Positions 1 through 6,530 of a stretch of DNA of 6,596 nt are shown here, one piece after another. Every line of letters starts with the position of its first letter. Within the stretch, counting starts at the first letter, position 1. Origin of the DNA: an uncultured Ruminococcus sp. (GTDB lineage Bacteria; Bacillota; Clostridia; Oscillospirales; CAG-272); the NCBI GenBank assembly GCA_902783905.1, contig CACZSP010000189.1, positions 1 through 6,596 of the forward strand. Direction: 5' to 3'. A program made the position numbers and the translations under genes. Under the pieces are notes generated by a model. That model did not search any database. It saw only the letters and a list, made by a program, of their open reading frames with translations, and had not been told where the DNA came from.

Positions 1-57
1 CCTGTCGGTAAAAACGCGGTGGAATCTGGAATTTGCGGTGATGATATAGTTTTTCAC
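1..57 (-). CDS. 5' end of an unknown gene, cut by the window edge
   Basis: Nineteen open codons run from a GTG at 57-55 to the window edge, reading (M)KNYIITANSRFHRVFTDR. The start is supported by a GGAGGG ribosome binding site at 72-67, which lies directly after the dtd stop codon (75-73) and about 10 nt before the GTG. The reading frame has no stop in this stretch. It is the next gene of the same operon, 15 bp behind dtd. The residues do not look like a signal peptide, and I do not recognise the family; too little is present to assign a function. Confidence 0.6.
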   Translation of the reverse strand, partial: MKNYIITANSRFHRVFTDR

Positions 58-72
58 TGGGTTTTTCCCTCC

Positions 73-534
73 TCAGACGCGTCGGGAGATTATTTCGTCG
101 GAGTCAAGCACTATCGTAAAGGGCCCGTCGTTTTCAAGTTCCACCTTCATATCGGCGCCGAAAATACCGGCGCCCACACCGGGAACGTACTTTTCCGCTT
201 CCGCAAGGATAAACGCGTAGAGCGCCTTCGCCTCGTCGGGAGGCGCCGCTCCGATAAACGACGGACGGTTGCCGTGAGAGCAGTCGGCGCAGAGCGTGAA
301 CTGGGAAACGATCAGCAGTTTCCCGCCGACGTCGGCAAGAGACAGATTGGTCTTTCCGTTTTCATCGTCGAAAATGCGCAGTCCGCAAAGCTTTTTCACC
401 ATTGCGGAAGCGGTCGCTTCACCGTCTCCCCGGCGGATGCCGCAGAGCACGAGAAATCCCTTTCCGATCTCCGAGCAGATCCTTCCGTCGACGGAAACGC
501 TCGCCCGGTTGACCCGCTGTACGACGAATTTCAT
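73..534 (-). CDS. dtd: D-aminoacyl-tRNA deacylase
   Basis: This cytoplasmic enzyme hydrolyses D-amino acids (and glycine mischarged on tRNA-Ala) from tRNA, a proofreading step of translation. The 153-aa product has the usual family length (about 145-155) and the family landmarks: MKFVVQRVNRASVSVDG at the N-terminus, GKGFLVLCGI (24-33), FDDENGKTNLSL (55-66), the active-site SQFTL (77-81), GNRPSF (88-93), and near the C-terminus NDGPFT (135-140), whose Gly137-Pro138 corresponds to the chirality-checking Gly-cisPro motif. The ATG at 534-532 overlaps the TGA of the PAP2 gene (533-531) as ATGA, so the two are probably translationally coupled; an AAGGA site sits 9 nt upstream inside the PAP2 gene. 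The frame stays open upstream to 756, but that extension is Arg-rich, lies wholly inside the PAP2 gene and is not conserved in the family, so it was dropped. No key residue appears missing. It is functionally unrelated to the envelope genes upstream. Confidence 0.95.
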   Translation of the reverse strand: MKFVVQRVNRASVSVDGRICSEIGKGFLVLCGIRRGDGEATASAMVKKLCGLRIFDDENGKTNLSLADVGGKLLIVSQFTLCADCSHGNRPSFIGAAPPDEAKALYAFILAEAEKYVPGVGAGIFGADMKVELENDGPFTIVLDSDEIISRRV

Positions 535-1151
535 TCTTTGTCTTCCTTTTCGGTCAGCGAACCGCCGTCCGGCGGGAAAAGCACCGGAAAGCGCGACGAC
601 GCCCATCCCCAGACGGCTTTTACGATAAAGAAGGCCGCTATCGCCGCGCAGGTGCCGATCAGGGCGCCGGCGAGGACGTCGGAAAGATAGTGAACGTATA
701 CGTAAAGCCGCGAAAAAGCGAGCACGGCCGCGGCGCACAACGCGCCGATCCCCCATTTCTTTTTATAGAACAGAAGGGCGACGGCGGTCTCGAAGGCTGC
801 CGTCGTGTGTCCCGAGGGGAACGACGGGTCGTCGGGGGCTTCTATCAGCAGATCGGCGGCAGACAACAGCGGATTCCACGCCGAATTGTCGTACGGGCGT
901 ATCCTTCCCACCAGGGGCTTGATGACGACGTTGGTGGTAAGCGTCCCGATAAACAGGGCGACTCCCATCGTGATGCCGATCTTCCTGGTCTTTTTGAAGA
1001 TCATAAGAACGCAGGCGACGGCGATCATGAACAGTCCGTGGTCGCCCAGATGAGTGTAAAGACTCATTATAACGTCCAGGACCGGATTTGCGATATAATT
1101 CTGAATGAAATTCAGAACGGCGTAATCAACGGTATAAATAAAATCGATCAT
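531..1151 (-). CDS. PAP2-family membrane phosphatase (lipid/undecaprenyl-PP phosphatase-like)
   Basis: A 206-aa polytopic membrane protein carrying the whole three-part PAP2 active site: K78-x6-R85-P86, PSGH at 112-115, and S147-R148-x5-H154-x3-D158. Members hydrolyse phosphate or pyrophosphate esters of lipids on the outer face of the membrane; in Firmicutes the BcrC-type members dephosphorylate undecaprenyl pyrophosphate. Hydrophobic segments are visible at about 38-52, 57-76, 116-130, 135-148 and 158-180. The ATG at 1151 (MIDFIYTVDY) was chosen because the family N-terminus starts here and the gene then follows the upstream stop by 16 bp; the frame extends to 1250, but that part is a shadow of the upstream gene. 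The RBS is weak (purine-rich AAAGACAGAGA). The C-terminus overlaps dtd by ATGA. In this neighbourhood polyprenyl-phosphate recycling is the most attractive role, but phosphatidic acid or phosphatidylglycerol phosphate are possible substrates. Confidence 0.92.
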   Translation of the reverse strand: MIDFIYTVDYAVLNFIQNYIANPVLDVIMSLYTHLGDHGLFMIAVACVLMIFKKTRKIGITMGVALFIGTLTTNVVIKPLVGRIRPYDNSAWNPLLSAADLLIEAPDDPSFPSGHTTAAFETAVALLFYKKKWGIGALCAAAVLAFSRLYVYVHYLSDVLAGALIGTCAAIAAFFIVKAVWGWASSRFPVLFPPDGGSLTEKEDKE

Positions 1152-1167
1152 TTGTCTCTGTCTTTCG

Positions 1168-2433
1168 TCATTGATGCTCTTCCGCGTAGGCGGACAGCGC
1201 GTAAACGAGCGGTTTCCCTCCGGAAACGTCAACGTACACGGTGTCGTCAAAATACTCGGTGTCTTCGGTATAGACTCCTTCGACGGTTCCGGTCATATTA
1301 ACCGTCGCCTGGGCGCGGCAGACGAATTTGGTGTGCGCGTCGTCTACCCAGGAGTATTCTGAAGAAACCTCATCCGTGAAACCGATCGTCGAAAGGTAGA
1401 AGTCACCCCAGTTGTAGTAGTCGTTGGCAATATAGTTGTAGATCGACGTGCCCGGCTTGAAGTATACGAGGGTGTTGTTTTTCAGTCCGGTCTTCCAGGT
1501 CATCTCGTAGATGAACGTGTTGTACTGGCGCGCCATGTCGCGGACAAAATCGCCGTAGACCGCGCGGATGCTGTCGGAGATCCTCTGACGCTCCTCTTCC
1601 TCGGCGCGGATGCGCTCGGCTTCGATCATCTCCCGGCGCAGATCGGCAAGGCGGCGCAGACGGTCGTTTTTCAGAACAAGTTCGTTATACTGCGCTGCAA
1701 GCCGGTCGATATAATCCTTCTGAGCGCTGTATACTCCGGTGTCCGGATCGCGCTCCAGCTTCAGCTCTCCGCCTCCCGGCATCGAGGCGGTGACCTCCGG
1801 CTCCGCGAAAAGCCCGGTCACCGTGTAGTTGACGAAGGTCCGGAAGCTGTCGTCGTCGTCGGGATAATAGGGCTCGGGATCGAACACCATCTCTCCGCCT
1901 TCCACGTAGGAACGGTCGAGAAGGCGTCCGTTCACCCGGACCTCGGCGCAGACGGGAGCAAAGATCACGGCGCCGTAAAGCGGCTTGAGGGTGACGTCGA
2001 CCTTCTTCAGCTCAGGGTATTTCAGATGCAGAATCTCGGTCTGCTCCTCCCCGTCTCCCAGGGTGAAGGAGGCAAAGGTGACGTCCCCGGCGCTTACGGC
2101 GTACATTTTCACCGATGAATCGGCGGAAATGACCTCCTTGTAGGAAAGATTGCCGGCGCCCAGTATCGTCGACAGGTATTCCGCCGCCGACACGTCCTCC
2201 TCGAGCCCCGATTCGTCGATATCGGCGTATTTTATCAGCGCCGACGGTTCGCTTCTCATAAAGAGATTGTTGAAGACGTCTTCGGCGGCGTATTTCATCT
2301 GAACGTCCTCGTATTCCTCGAGGGCAACCGTTACGAACGCCATTGCCGCCGCCCAGATAATGGCGATGCATACGATTATTATCAGCCAGACGGCCGTGAA
2401 CCGGGTGATCCCGGAAGGTCTCTTTCTGCCCAC
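1168..2433 (-). CDS. Unrecognised single-pass membrane protein with extracytoplasmic charged-helix region
   Basis: I do not recognise the family of this 421-aa protein. It has a short basic N-terminus (MGRKRPSGITR) and one membrane segment at about 13-37 with no evident cleavage site, giving a type II topology with nearly the whole protein outside. Residues about 40-230 look like mixed alpha/beta, including an acidic stretch (PDDDD, 191-195). Residues about 238-305 form a highly charged Arg/Glu-rich helix, probably coiled coil. Residues about 305-421 are rich in Tyr and aromatic residues and end in beta-like strands, possibly a small folded domain. The start is GTG (2433-2431), two bases after the stop of the glycosidase gene, and is supported by a strong GGGAGGT site 8 nt upstream inside that gene. 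The near-zero spacing suggests co-translation with the phosphodiester glycosidase, which has the same anchor layout; a partner or scaffold role is inference only. Confidence 0.85.
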   Translation of the reverse strand: MGRKRPSGITRFTAVWLIIIVCIAIIWAAAMAFVTVALEEYEDVQMKYAAEDVFNNLFMRSEPSALIKYADIDESGLEEDVSAAEYLSTILGAGNLSYKEVISADSSVKMYAVSAGDVTFASFTLGDGEEQTEILHLKYPELKKVDVTLKPLYGAVIFAPVCAEVRVNGRLLDRSYVEGGEMVFDPEPYYPDDDDSFRTFVNYTVTGLFAEPEVTASMPGGGELKLERDPDTGVYSAQKDYIDRLAAQYNELVLKNDRLRRLADLRREMIEAERIRAEEEERQRISDSIRAVYGDFVRDMARQYNTFIYEMTWKTGLKNNTLVYFKPGTSIYNYIANDYYNWGDFYLSTIGFTDEVSSEYSWVDDAHTKFVCRAQATVNMTGTVEGVYTEDTEYFDDTVYVDVSGGKPLVYALSAYAEEHQ

Positions 2434-2435
2434 GG

Positions 2436-3671
2436 TCAGTTACCTCCCGACGGCGCGACGCAGAAATAGGTCGGAATACGTCTCGGAATCGTCGCCGCCA
2501 CGTATTTGTTCACCAGTCCCATCTGCTGATATTTGTCAAGCTTTTCGTAATCGTATCCCGGGTAAGTATTGAAATAATCCCTCAGGAAGAGCATCGCGGA
2601 GGATCCTCCGTCGAGTATTCCGGCCGAAACGGCTCCGTACTCGTACATCAGCTGCGTCATATCGTTGTAGCTGGCGCCCATGCTCGCGGCGCTCCGTCCG
2701 TCGGTCACGATCATCAGGACGGCCCCGTCGGCGCGCTGTCCGATGGCGCAGCGCTGAGCCGGAGACGAGGTCCCGAAGGTCGACACGTGAACGTTGCCGG
2801 AGGCGTCGGTGTAGATGAGCTTGCCGGAAGACGACCAGGTCATCGGACGGAAGCAGACTCCGTCGCGCACTCCCGAGGCGATCGCCGCGTCGCGGGTCAG
2901 ATCCTCGGTAACTATCAGTTTGTTTTCGCTGTTGAATCCAATGAAAGTCTTCCAGGTGTATCCGTCGTTCCAGACGCACTGACCCTTCGAAAAGGTCAGT
3001 CCCTCGGGATGCGCTCCGTCGCCCTGTCCGCCGATATCCTGAAATTCTCCGCCGTTTATCAGCGCGACGCATCCCTCCTGCTCGGCCATTTCATAGAACC
3101 GCTTGCCGGGAAGTCCGTTTTTGTAGTCGCTGGACGTTCCGACGTAGACTCTCGACGGATCGCGTATGATAAGCATATACGCCTTGAAGCTCGGACGGTC
3201 GAGGGTGATGAACTGTATTCCGTCGATGGCGTATTCCCATTCGTCGTATTCGACCGGACCGGTCTCGTCTCCTCCGGAAACGATTGCCGTTCCGTTCTCT
3301 CCCTGAAGGACGGTTATTTCGTATTTGTTGCCGTCCTTGTCGGTCACGATCTTTTTTATGAATCTGGAACTGAACTCGGTCGGCGAGTAGACGGCGGCAT
3401 CGCTTTTTGCGGCGTCCGCCATAATGGCGTCGACCTCGGAGGACGACAGAACGAGATAGGGAACGAACTTCGTGGCGCTCGCCTGCATCGCCATCCCGAC
3501 GAGATAGTCGCGCATGGCGGGGCTCGGCCCGTGGGCGACGGTGAATATCAGCGTCCAAACGAGCAGCAGAATGATTACGATGATGAGAACCAGCGAAATC
3601 ACCGTTCTCAACAGGATGCGCTTTATCCTGCCGCGAGAGTCGGGACTTCTTCTTTTACTTTCCTTAGGCAT
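2436..3671 (-). CDS. Membrane-anchored phosphodiester glycosidase (NAGPA family)
   Basis: The 411-aa protein has a basic N-terminus, one membrane segment at about 20-45 and a long extracytoplasmic part. Residues about 165-405 match the phosphodiester glycosidase (NAGPA/DUF2233) domain: ALINGGEF (203-210), a PEGLTFSKG segment (222-230), RCAIGQRADG (307-316), the IVTDGR strand (321-326) and the hallmark GILDGGSSAM (351-360). The eukaryotic relative uncovers mannose-6-phosphate by removing GlcNAc from a sugar phosphodiester; bacterial members are often found with exopolysaccharide or wall genes and their substrates are mostly unknown. Residues 46-160 are an extra N-terminal region that I cannot assign. 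The ATG at 3671 follows the glycosyltransferase stop by 6 bp and has an AAGGA site upstream. The context suggests editing of a sugar phosphate linkage on the cell surface. Family assignment is strong; the substrate is unknown. Confidence 0.9.
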   Translation of the reverse strand: MPKESKRRSPDSRGRIKRILLRTVISLVLIIVIILLLVWTLIFTVAHGPSPAMRDYLVGMAMQASATKFVPYLVLSSSEVDAIMADAAKSDAAVYSPTEFSSRFIKKIVTDKDGNKYEITVLQGENGTAIVSGGDETGPVEYDEWEYAIDGIQFITLDRPSFKAYMLIIRDPSRVYVGTSSDYKNGLPGKRFYEMAEQEGCVALINGGEFQDIGGQGDGAHPEGLTFSKGQCVWNDGYTWKTFIGFNSENKLIVTEDLTRDAAIASGVRDGVCFRPMTWSSSGKLIYTDASGNVHVSTFGTSSPAQRCAIGQRADGAVLMIVTDGRSAASMGASYNDMTQLMYEYGAVSAGILDGGSSAMLFLRDYFNTYPGYDYEKLDKYQQMGLVNKYVAATIPRRIPTYFCVAPSGGN

Positions 3672-3677
3672 ATTCGT

Positions 3678-4802
3678 TCAGTTCCTTTTTTCTTTTTTTG
3701 CGGCGAAAACCCATTCCCGCTGGATCCTGAAATTGAGAAAATACAGTATTGTGTCGACGACTGCTTTGAGAAGCGTGAGAATGAAGGGGTGATCGGCGCC
3801 GAGCCAGCGCTTGAGCAGGATCAGCGTAGTCCCCGAAACGATCATAACGGGTATCGCCAGAAGGTAATACCTGACGATGGTCCTTCCGACCGGAAGGTCG
3901 GATCTGAAAACGACCTCCTTGTTAAGGAAGAAATTGGTCACGGTGGATATCGCGCGGGCGATCACCGTGCAGACGAGCGCGTCTGTCGCCGCGAAAACCC
4001 CGCCGAAAACCGGAGCCAGGAATTTCTGGAGCAGATAAAAGGCGAGCAGATCGATAAGAGTCGACAGCGCCGAGCTTGCCACGTATTTGAGGATCAGCGA
4101 ATAAATCCTGATCGAATCCCTGACGGGACGGAAGTGGGAGGTCTGATTCTCCTCGATATATACCGTCTCGATCTTCTGTTCGGAGTATTCGATATGATAG
4201 GTTTTGAAAGCCAGGAGCATATTCGTCTCGTACTCGTACCTGTCGCCCGTGACCTTCAGCATCGTCGGTATCAGCGACGACGGTATCGCGCGCAGTCCCG
4301 TCTGGGTGTCGGAAATGCGCAGTCCGCAGAGGATGAGAAAGACGGCCGAGGTTATCCTGTTGCCGCTTCTGCTCCTTTTCGGCACGTTTGACTGCGAAAA
4401 ATCTCTCACTCCGAGAACGACTTTGTCCTTCTCCTCAAGCATCCGCTTCGCGCAGGCGAGTATGTCCGCCGGAAGGTGCTGTGCGTCTCCGTCGGCCGTG
4501 ACGACTCCCTCCCTGTCCGGGCGGTTTTCCGAAAACCAGGTGAATGCGGTTCTGAGAGCGGCTCCCTTGCCGCGGTTCTGCGGGTGGATGAGCAGGGTGA
4601 CCGCCGGGTGCGACGCCGCCTCATCGAAAAGCGCCTTTTTATCCTCCGAACTCCCGTCGTTCACCACGATTATATCGTCGAATCCCAGAGCTTCCAGTCC
4701 CGTCACCACCCGGAGGAGCTTTTCGTCCGGCTGGTATGAAGGGACTATCACGGTCACTCTTTTTTCGGCGTCGGTTATTTCCGAACTGATAATCTCAGAC
4801 AT
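3678..4802 (-). CDS. Bifunctional GT2 glycosyltransferase / GtrA-family membrane protein
   Basis: A 374-aa fusion. Residues about 15-225 are a GT-A fold family 2 glycosyltransferase of the dolichyl-phosphate-mannose-synthase type: VIVPSYQP (18-25), VVNDGSS (46-52), NRGKGAALR (76-84), the metal/nucleotide-binding DGDAQH (104-109), DTQTGLR (165-171) and RYEYETNML (188-196). Such enzymes move a sugar from a nucleotide donor to polyprenyl phosphate on the cytoplasmic face. Residues about 236-366 are a GtrA domain with four predicted membrane helices (about 237-258, 269-291, 309-330, 340-360) and the family-like ARAISTVTNFFLNKEVVF and FLNFRIQREWVF segments; GtrA proteins are implicated in flipping the lipid-linked sugar. 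One chain could therefore make and export a lipid-phosphate sugar. The ATG at 4802 has a GGAGG site just upstream (4811-4807) and lies 12 bp behind the deacetylase stop. The sugar cannot be told from the sequence. Confidence 0.95.
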   Translation of the reverse strand: MSEIISSEITDAEKRVTVIVPSYQPDEKLLRVVTGLEALGFDDIIVVNDGSSEDKKALFDEAASHPAVTLLIHPQNRGKGAALRTAFTWFSENRPDREGVVTADGDAQHLPADILACAKRMLEEKDKVVLGVRDFSQSNVPKRSRSGNRITSAVFLILCGLRISDTQTGLRAIPSSLIPTMLKVTGDRYEYETNMLLAFKTYHIEYSEQKIETVYIEENQTSHFRPVRDSIRIYSLILKYVASSALSTLIDLLAFYLLQKFLAPVFGGVFAATDALVCTVIARAISTVTNFFLNKEVVFRSDLPVGRTIVRYYLLAIPVMIVSGTTLILLKRWLGADHPFILTLLKAVVDTILYFLNFRIQREWVFAAKKEKRN

Positions 4803-4814
4803 TTTTCCTCCGGT

Positions 4815-6380
4815 TCAGCGCTTTCTGCAGCGGGGTACTATTTTGAACCCGAATATTACCGTCATTATCACGGCGGCACCCGCCACGACGGCGAGCAGGA
4901 CGAGCAGAGGTATCCTCGACACTCCGTCCCCTCTGCGGGAAAGTCCCGCGTCGGGCGGCGGAAGAGGTTCGCGCGTCTGCTTCGGCTCGGTCGGGGCCGG
5001 AGTCACGGGCTCGCTTTCCGACGTGGGTTCCTCCGTGGTCTCGGGGAAGGTCTCCTCCGGCGTCGTCTCGGGCTCGGTCGGCGGTTCGGTCGCAACCGTC
5101 GTCGCCGCCTGCTCCGCGTATGAGAGCAGATTTTCCATAATGTCGTTCTTTTTTACGTCCTCGGGAACGCCGGCGCCGCGGCGGACAAGTCCGAACACCC
5201 GCGGGTTGTAATCCTTTATCTGATCCGCGCGCGTTATCGTTATCGTAGCCGGCCTCGATACCGGATAAGCGGTTCCGAACATCCATTCGAGCAGATCGTA
5301 GTAGTACTGAGACTTGTGTATCAGATATCCCTTCTGTGATACGGCGAACGGCGTCTCGCCGCCCAGTTCTTCGAATGGGGTATCGTAGACGTCGATAAGG
5401 ATCTGTCCGCGCGTGTCGGAGTGAAGATAAAGCTTCGGCAGATCGTAGGCGGAGTACCCTTCGGTGACGAAGGACTGATCGGCGGCAAGATCGGCGGCTG
5501 CCGACAGCGCCTCGGCGGCAGCCATGTGCTGACCGTGTCCGTATTCGCCGTCCAGAGCGTGAGTCACGGCGACAAGCGGACGGAATCTTCTCAGCTGAAG
5601 GGCAAGCCATCCTGTTATCGTTTCCTTCGAAAAACCCGATCCGGCAAACTGGGAAAAAGCGGTCGCGGAATCGTAGGAAAGCCGGTCGGGAAACTCGCTG
5701 ACCACCGGATAATTGCGCACGCCCGCCGTCCAGAGAGCGTCGAGGCGCTCGTGCCAGCGGTAGTTTTCGGTCAGGTGCTCGGTAAAGAAGACCACCTGCA
5801 CGTCAAGCCCGCGAACGCCGCAGTAATACGGCAGAAGCCCGGCAAAATAAAGCTGATCGTCGTCGGAATGAGCCGGGACAAGCATTATGTCGGCTTTATC
5901 GAGCGACGGCTCCCAGCGCTGAACCGTGTCGGGGACGCCTCCTCTTCCCCAGGAATAGATATCCGTGATTTCAGTTCCGGCCGGAAAGCTGAAGGTCACC
6001 GTCTTGGTTACGCCGAAGGTCTCCTGAACGTCGACGTATTCGTGGATGAATCCGCCCTGTCCGTGTTCCGCGGTCTTAGTTCCGACAGACGCCGTCCACT
6101 TCCCGGGAGCGTGATTGAATTCGATATAAAAGAATCCGAGATCGTCCTGGGACGTGAGAGTCACCGAAGCGCCCTCGCGGCAGGTGGCGTAGGTCGAATG
6201 ATCCTTGTCTATCGCGCGGGCGCCGTAATCGATATTTTTCCATACCGGATTGTAGTATATTTTTTTTGCCGGCTCGGCTTCGGGAAGGGCGCCTGCGGGA
6301 GGAGTATAGGCAAAAAACGGCACGGCTGCAAGTATCGCAAGCGCGCCGCAAAGACGACGTAAACAGTTTCTGATCGGCAT
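4815..6380 (-). CDS. Secreted, C-terminally anchored PIG-L/LmbE-type deacetylase
   Basis: First gene of the operon; 521 aa from the ATG at 6380. The N-terminus (MPIRNCLRRL plus a hydrophobic run to about 25) is a signal peptide, with a plausible AGA cleavage site ending at residue 31. Residues about 45-150 look like a beta-sandwich, with a pattern (AIDKDHSTYA, FFYIEFN) reminiscent of F5/8-type carbohydrate-binding modules; this is tentative. The PIG-L deacetylase domain follows: MLVPAHSDDDQ (166-176), where H171 and D174 would bind zinc and D173 act as base, and DGEYGHGQH (277-285), where H285 is the third zinc ligand. The usual HPDDE reads HSDDD here. A Pro/Thr/Glu-rich linker (about 427-476), a membrane helix (about 490-513) and a basic tail (RCRKR) tether the enzyme outside the cell. 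The family removes N-acetyl groups from GlcNAc-type substrates. The frame extends to a TTG at 6389, but neither start has a Shine-Dalgarno at normal distance. Confidence 0.9.
   Translation of the reverse strand: MPIRNCLRRLCGALAILAAVPFFAYTPPAGALPEAEPAKKIYYNPVWKNIDYGARAIDKDHSTYATCREGASVTLTSQDDLGFFYIEFNHAPGKWTASVGTKTAEHGQGGFIHEYVDVQETFGVTKTVTFSFPAGTEITDIYSWGRGGVPDTVQRWEPSLDKADIMLVPAHSDDDQLYFAGLLPYYCGVRGLDVQVVFFTEHLTENYRWHERLDALWTAGVRNYPVVSEFPDRLSYDSATAFSQFAGSGFSKETITGWLALQLRRFRPLVAVTHALDGEYGHGQHMAAAEALSAAADLAADQSFVTEGYSAYDLPKLYLHSDTRGQILIDVYDTPFEELGGETPFAVSQKGYLIHKSQYYYDLLEWMFGTAYPVSRPATITITRADQIKDYNPRVFGLVRRGAGVPEDVKKNDIMENLLSYAEQAATTVATEPPTEPETTPEETFPETTEEPTSESEPVTPAPTEPKQTREPLPPPDAGLSRRGDGVSRIPLLVLLAVVAGAAVIMTVIFGFKIVPRCRKR
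4950..5111 (-). other. Low-complexity Pro/Thr/Glu linker region of the deacetylase gene
   Basis: This stretch encodes a degenerate TEPxTxPEET-like run in which Thr, Glu, Pro and Ser make up nearly all residues (about 424-477 of the deacetylase). Such linkers are typical wall-spanning stalks that hold an enzyme away from the membrane helix that follows. The repeat is imperfect at DNA level (recurring GGTCTC/GTCGGC-like units on the plus strand), so slippage-driven length variation is possible. Confidence 0.7.
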
Positions 6381-6410
6381 AAAACGCAAAACCGCACGGC
6401 GGCGGCACTT

Positions 6411-6418
6411 CTCCTTTT
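6411..6418 (-). promoter_or_regulatory. Distal ribosome binding site of the deacetylase gene
   Basis: AAAAGGAG is the only good Shine-Dalgarno sequence in the leader. It lies about 30 nt before the ATG at 6380 and 21 nt before the in-frame TTG at 6389, beyond the normal 5-10 nt. Between them a small CCGC-CGT-GCGG stem (6402-6392) could fold and shorten the distance to the start codon. The frame is closed by TAA just above this site, so no nearer start exists in the frame. Confidence 0.5.
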
Positions 6419-6431
6419 AATTGTATTAATA

Positions 6432-6460
6432 ATTATATCTTAATAATGAGACCCTGTCAA
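6432..6460 (-). promoter_or_regulatory. Consensus sigma-A promoter of the operon
   Basis: Reading the minus strand, a perfect -35 TTGACA (6460-6455) is followed by a 17-bp spacer (6454-6438) and a perfect -10 TATAAT (6437-6432). Transcription would begin near 6424-6426, giving a leader of about 45 nt to the ATG at 6380. The region is strikingly AT-rich against a GC-rich background. It lies immediately ahead of the first gene of the run and no other promoter of this quality was seen between the genes. Confidence 0.9.
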
Positions 6461-6530
6461 GTCCTCCGCTGCTCAAATGCGGGAAAGAGAAGAAAAAACG
6501 CGAAAAAATCCGGTCAGGCAGATCGGAAAA
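6461..6530. other. Upstream intergenic stretch with two phased A-tracts
   Basis: No gene is seen between the promoter and the hairpin. The only visible structure is two A6 runs on the plus strand, starting at 6493 and 6503, one helical turn apart and separated by CGCG, about 33-48 bp upstream of the -35. Phased A-tracts bend DNA and can help promoters; a role here is unproven. An AAAACGCG word occurs both here (6495-6502) and at the foot of the hairpin (6527-6534). Confidence 0.4.

Noticed and set aside
535..756. N-terminal extension of dtd by 74 residues.
   Set aside because: It is entirely inside the PAP2 frame, Arg-rich, and the family begins at MKFVVQRV; the ATG at 534 has an RBS and the ATGA overlap.
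1152..1250. N-terminal extension of the PAP2 protein by 33 residues.
   Set aside because: It overlaps the end of the upstream gene by over 80 bp and shows no membrane or family features; the ATG at 1151 gives normal length.
2787..4391. A 534-codon open frame on the plus strand, antisense to the glycosidase and GT2-GtrA genes.
   Set aside because: It spans two well-supported minus-strand genes and their junction, has a GTG start without an SD, an Arg/Asp/Gly-rich composition with no domain or membrane pattern, and is explained by GC-rich codon use of the opposite strand.
4815..4960. Possible sortase sorting signal at the C-terminus of the deacetylase (stalk, hydrophobic helix, basic tail).
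   Set aside because: No LPXTG or known variant precedes the helix; the nearest string is LPPPD, so simple membrane anchoring is preferred.
4204..6362. Long plus-strand open frames at 4204-5211 and 5421-6362.
   Set aside because: Both lie antisense to genes with clear catalytic motifs; their products are low-complexity Ser/Gly or Arg/Gly-rich shadows with no family signature.
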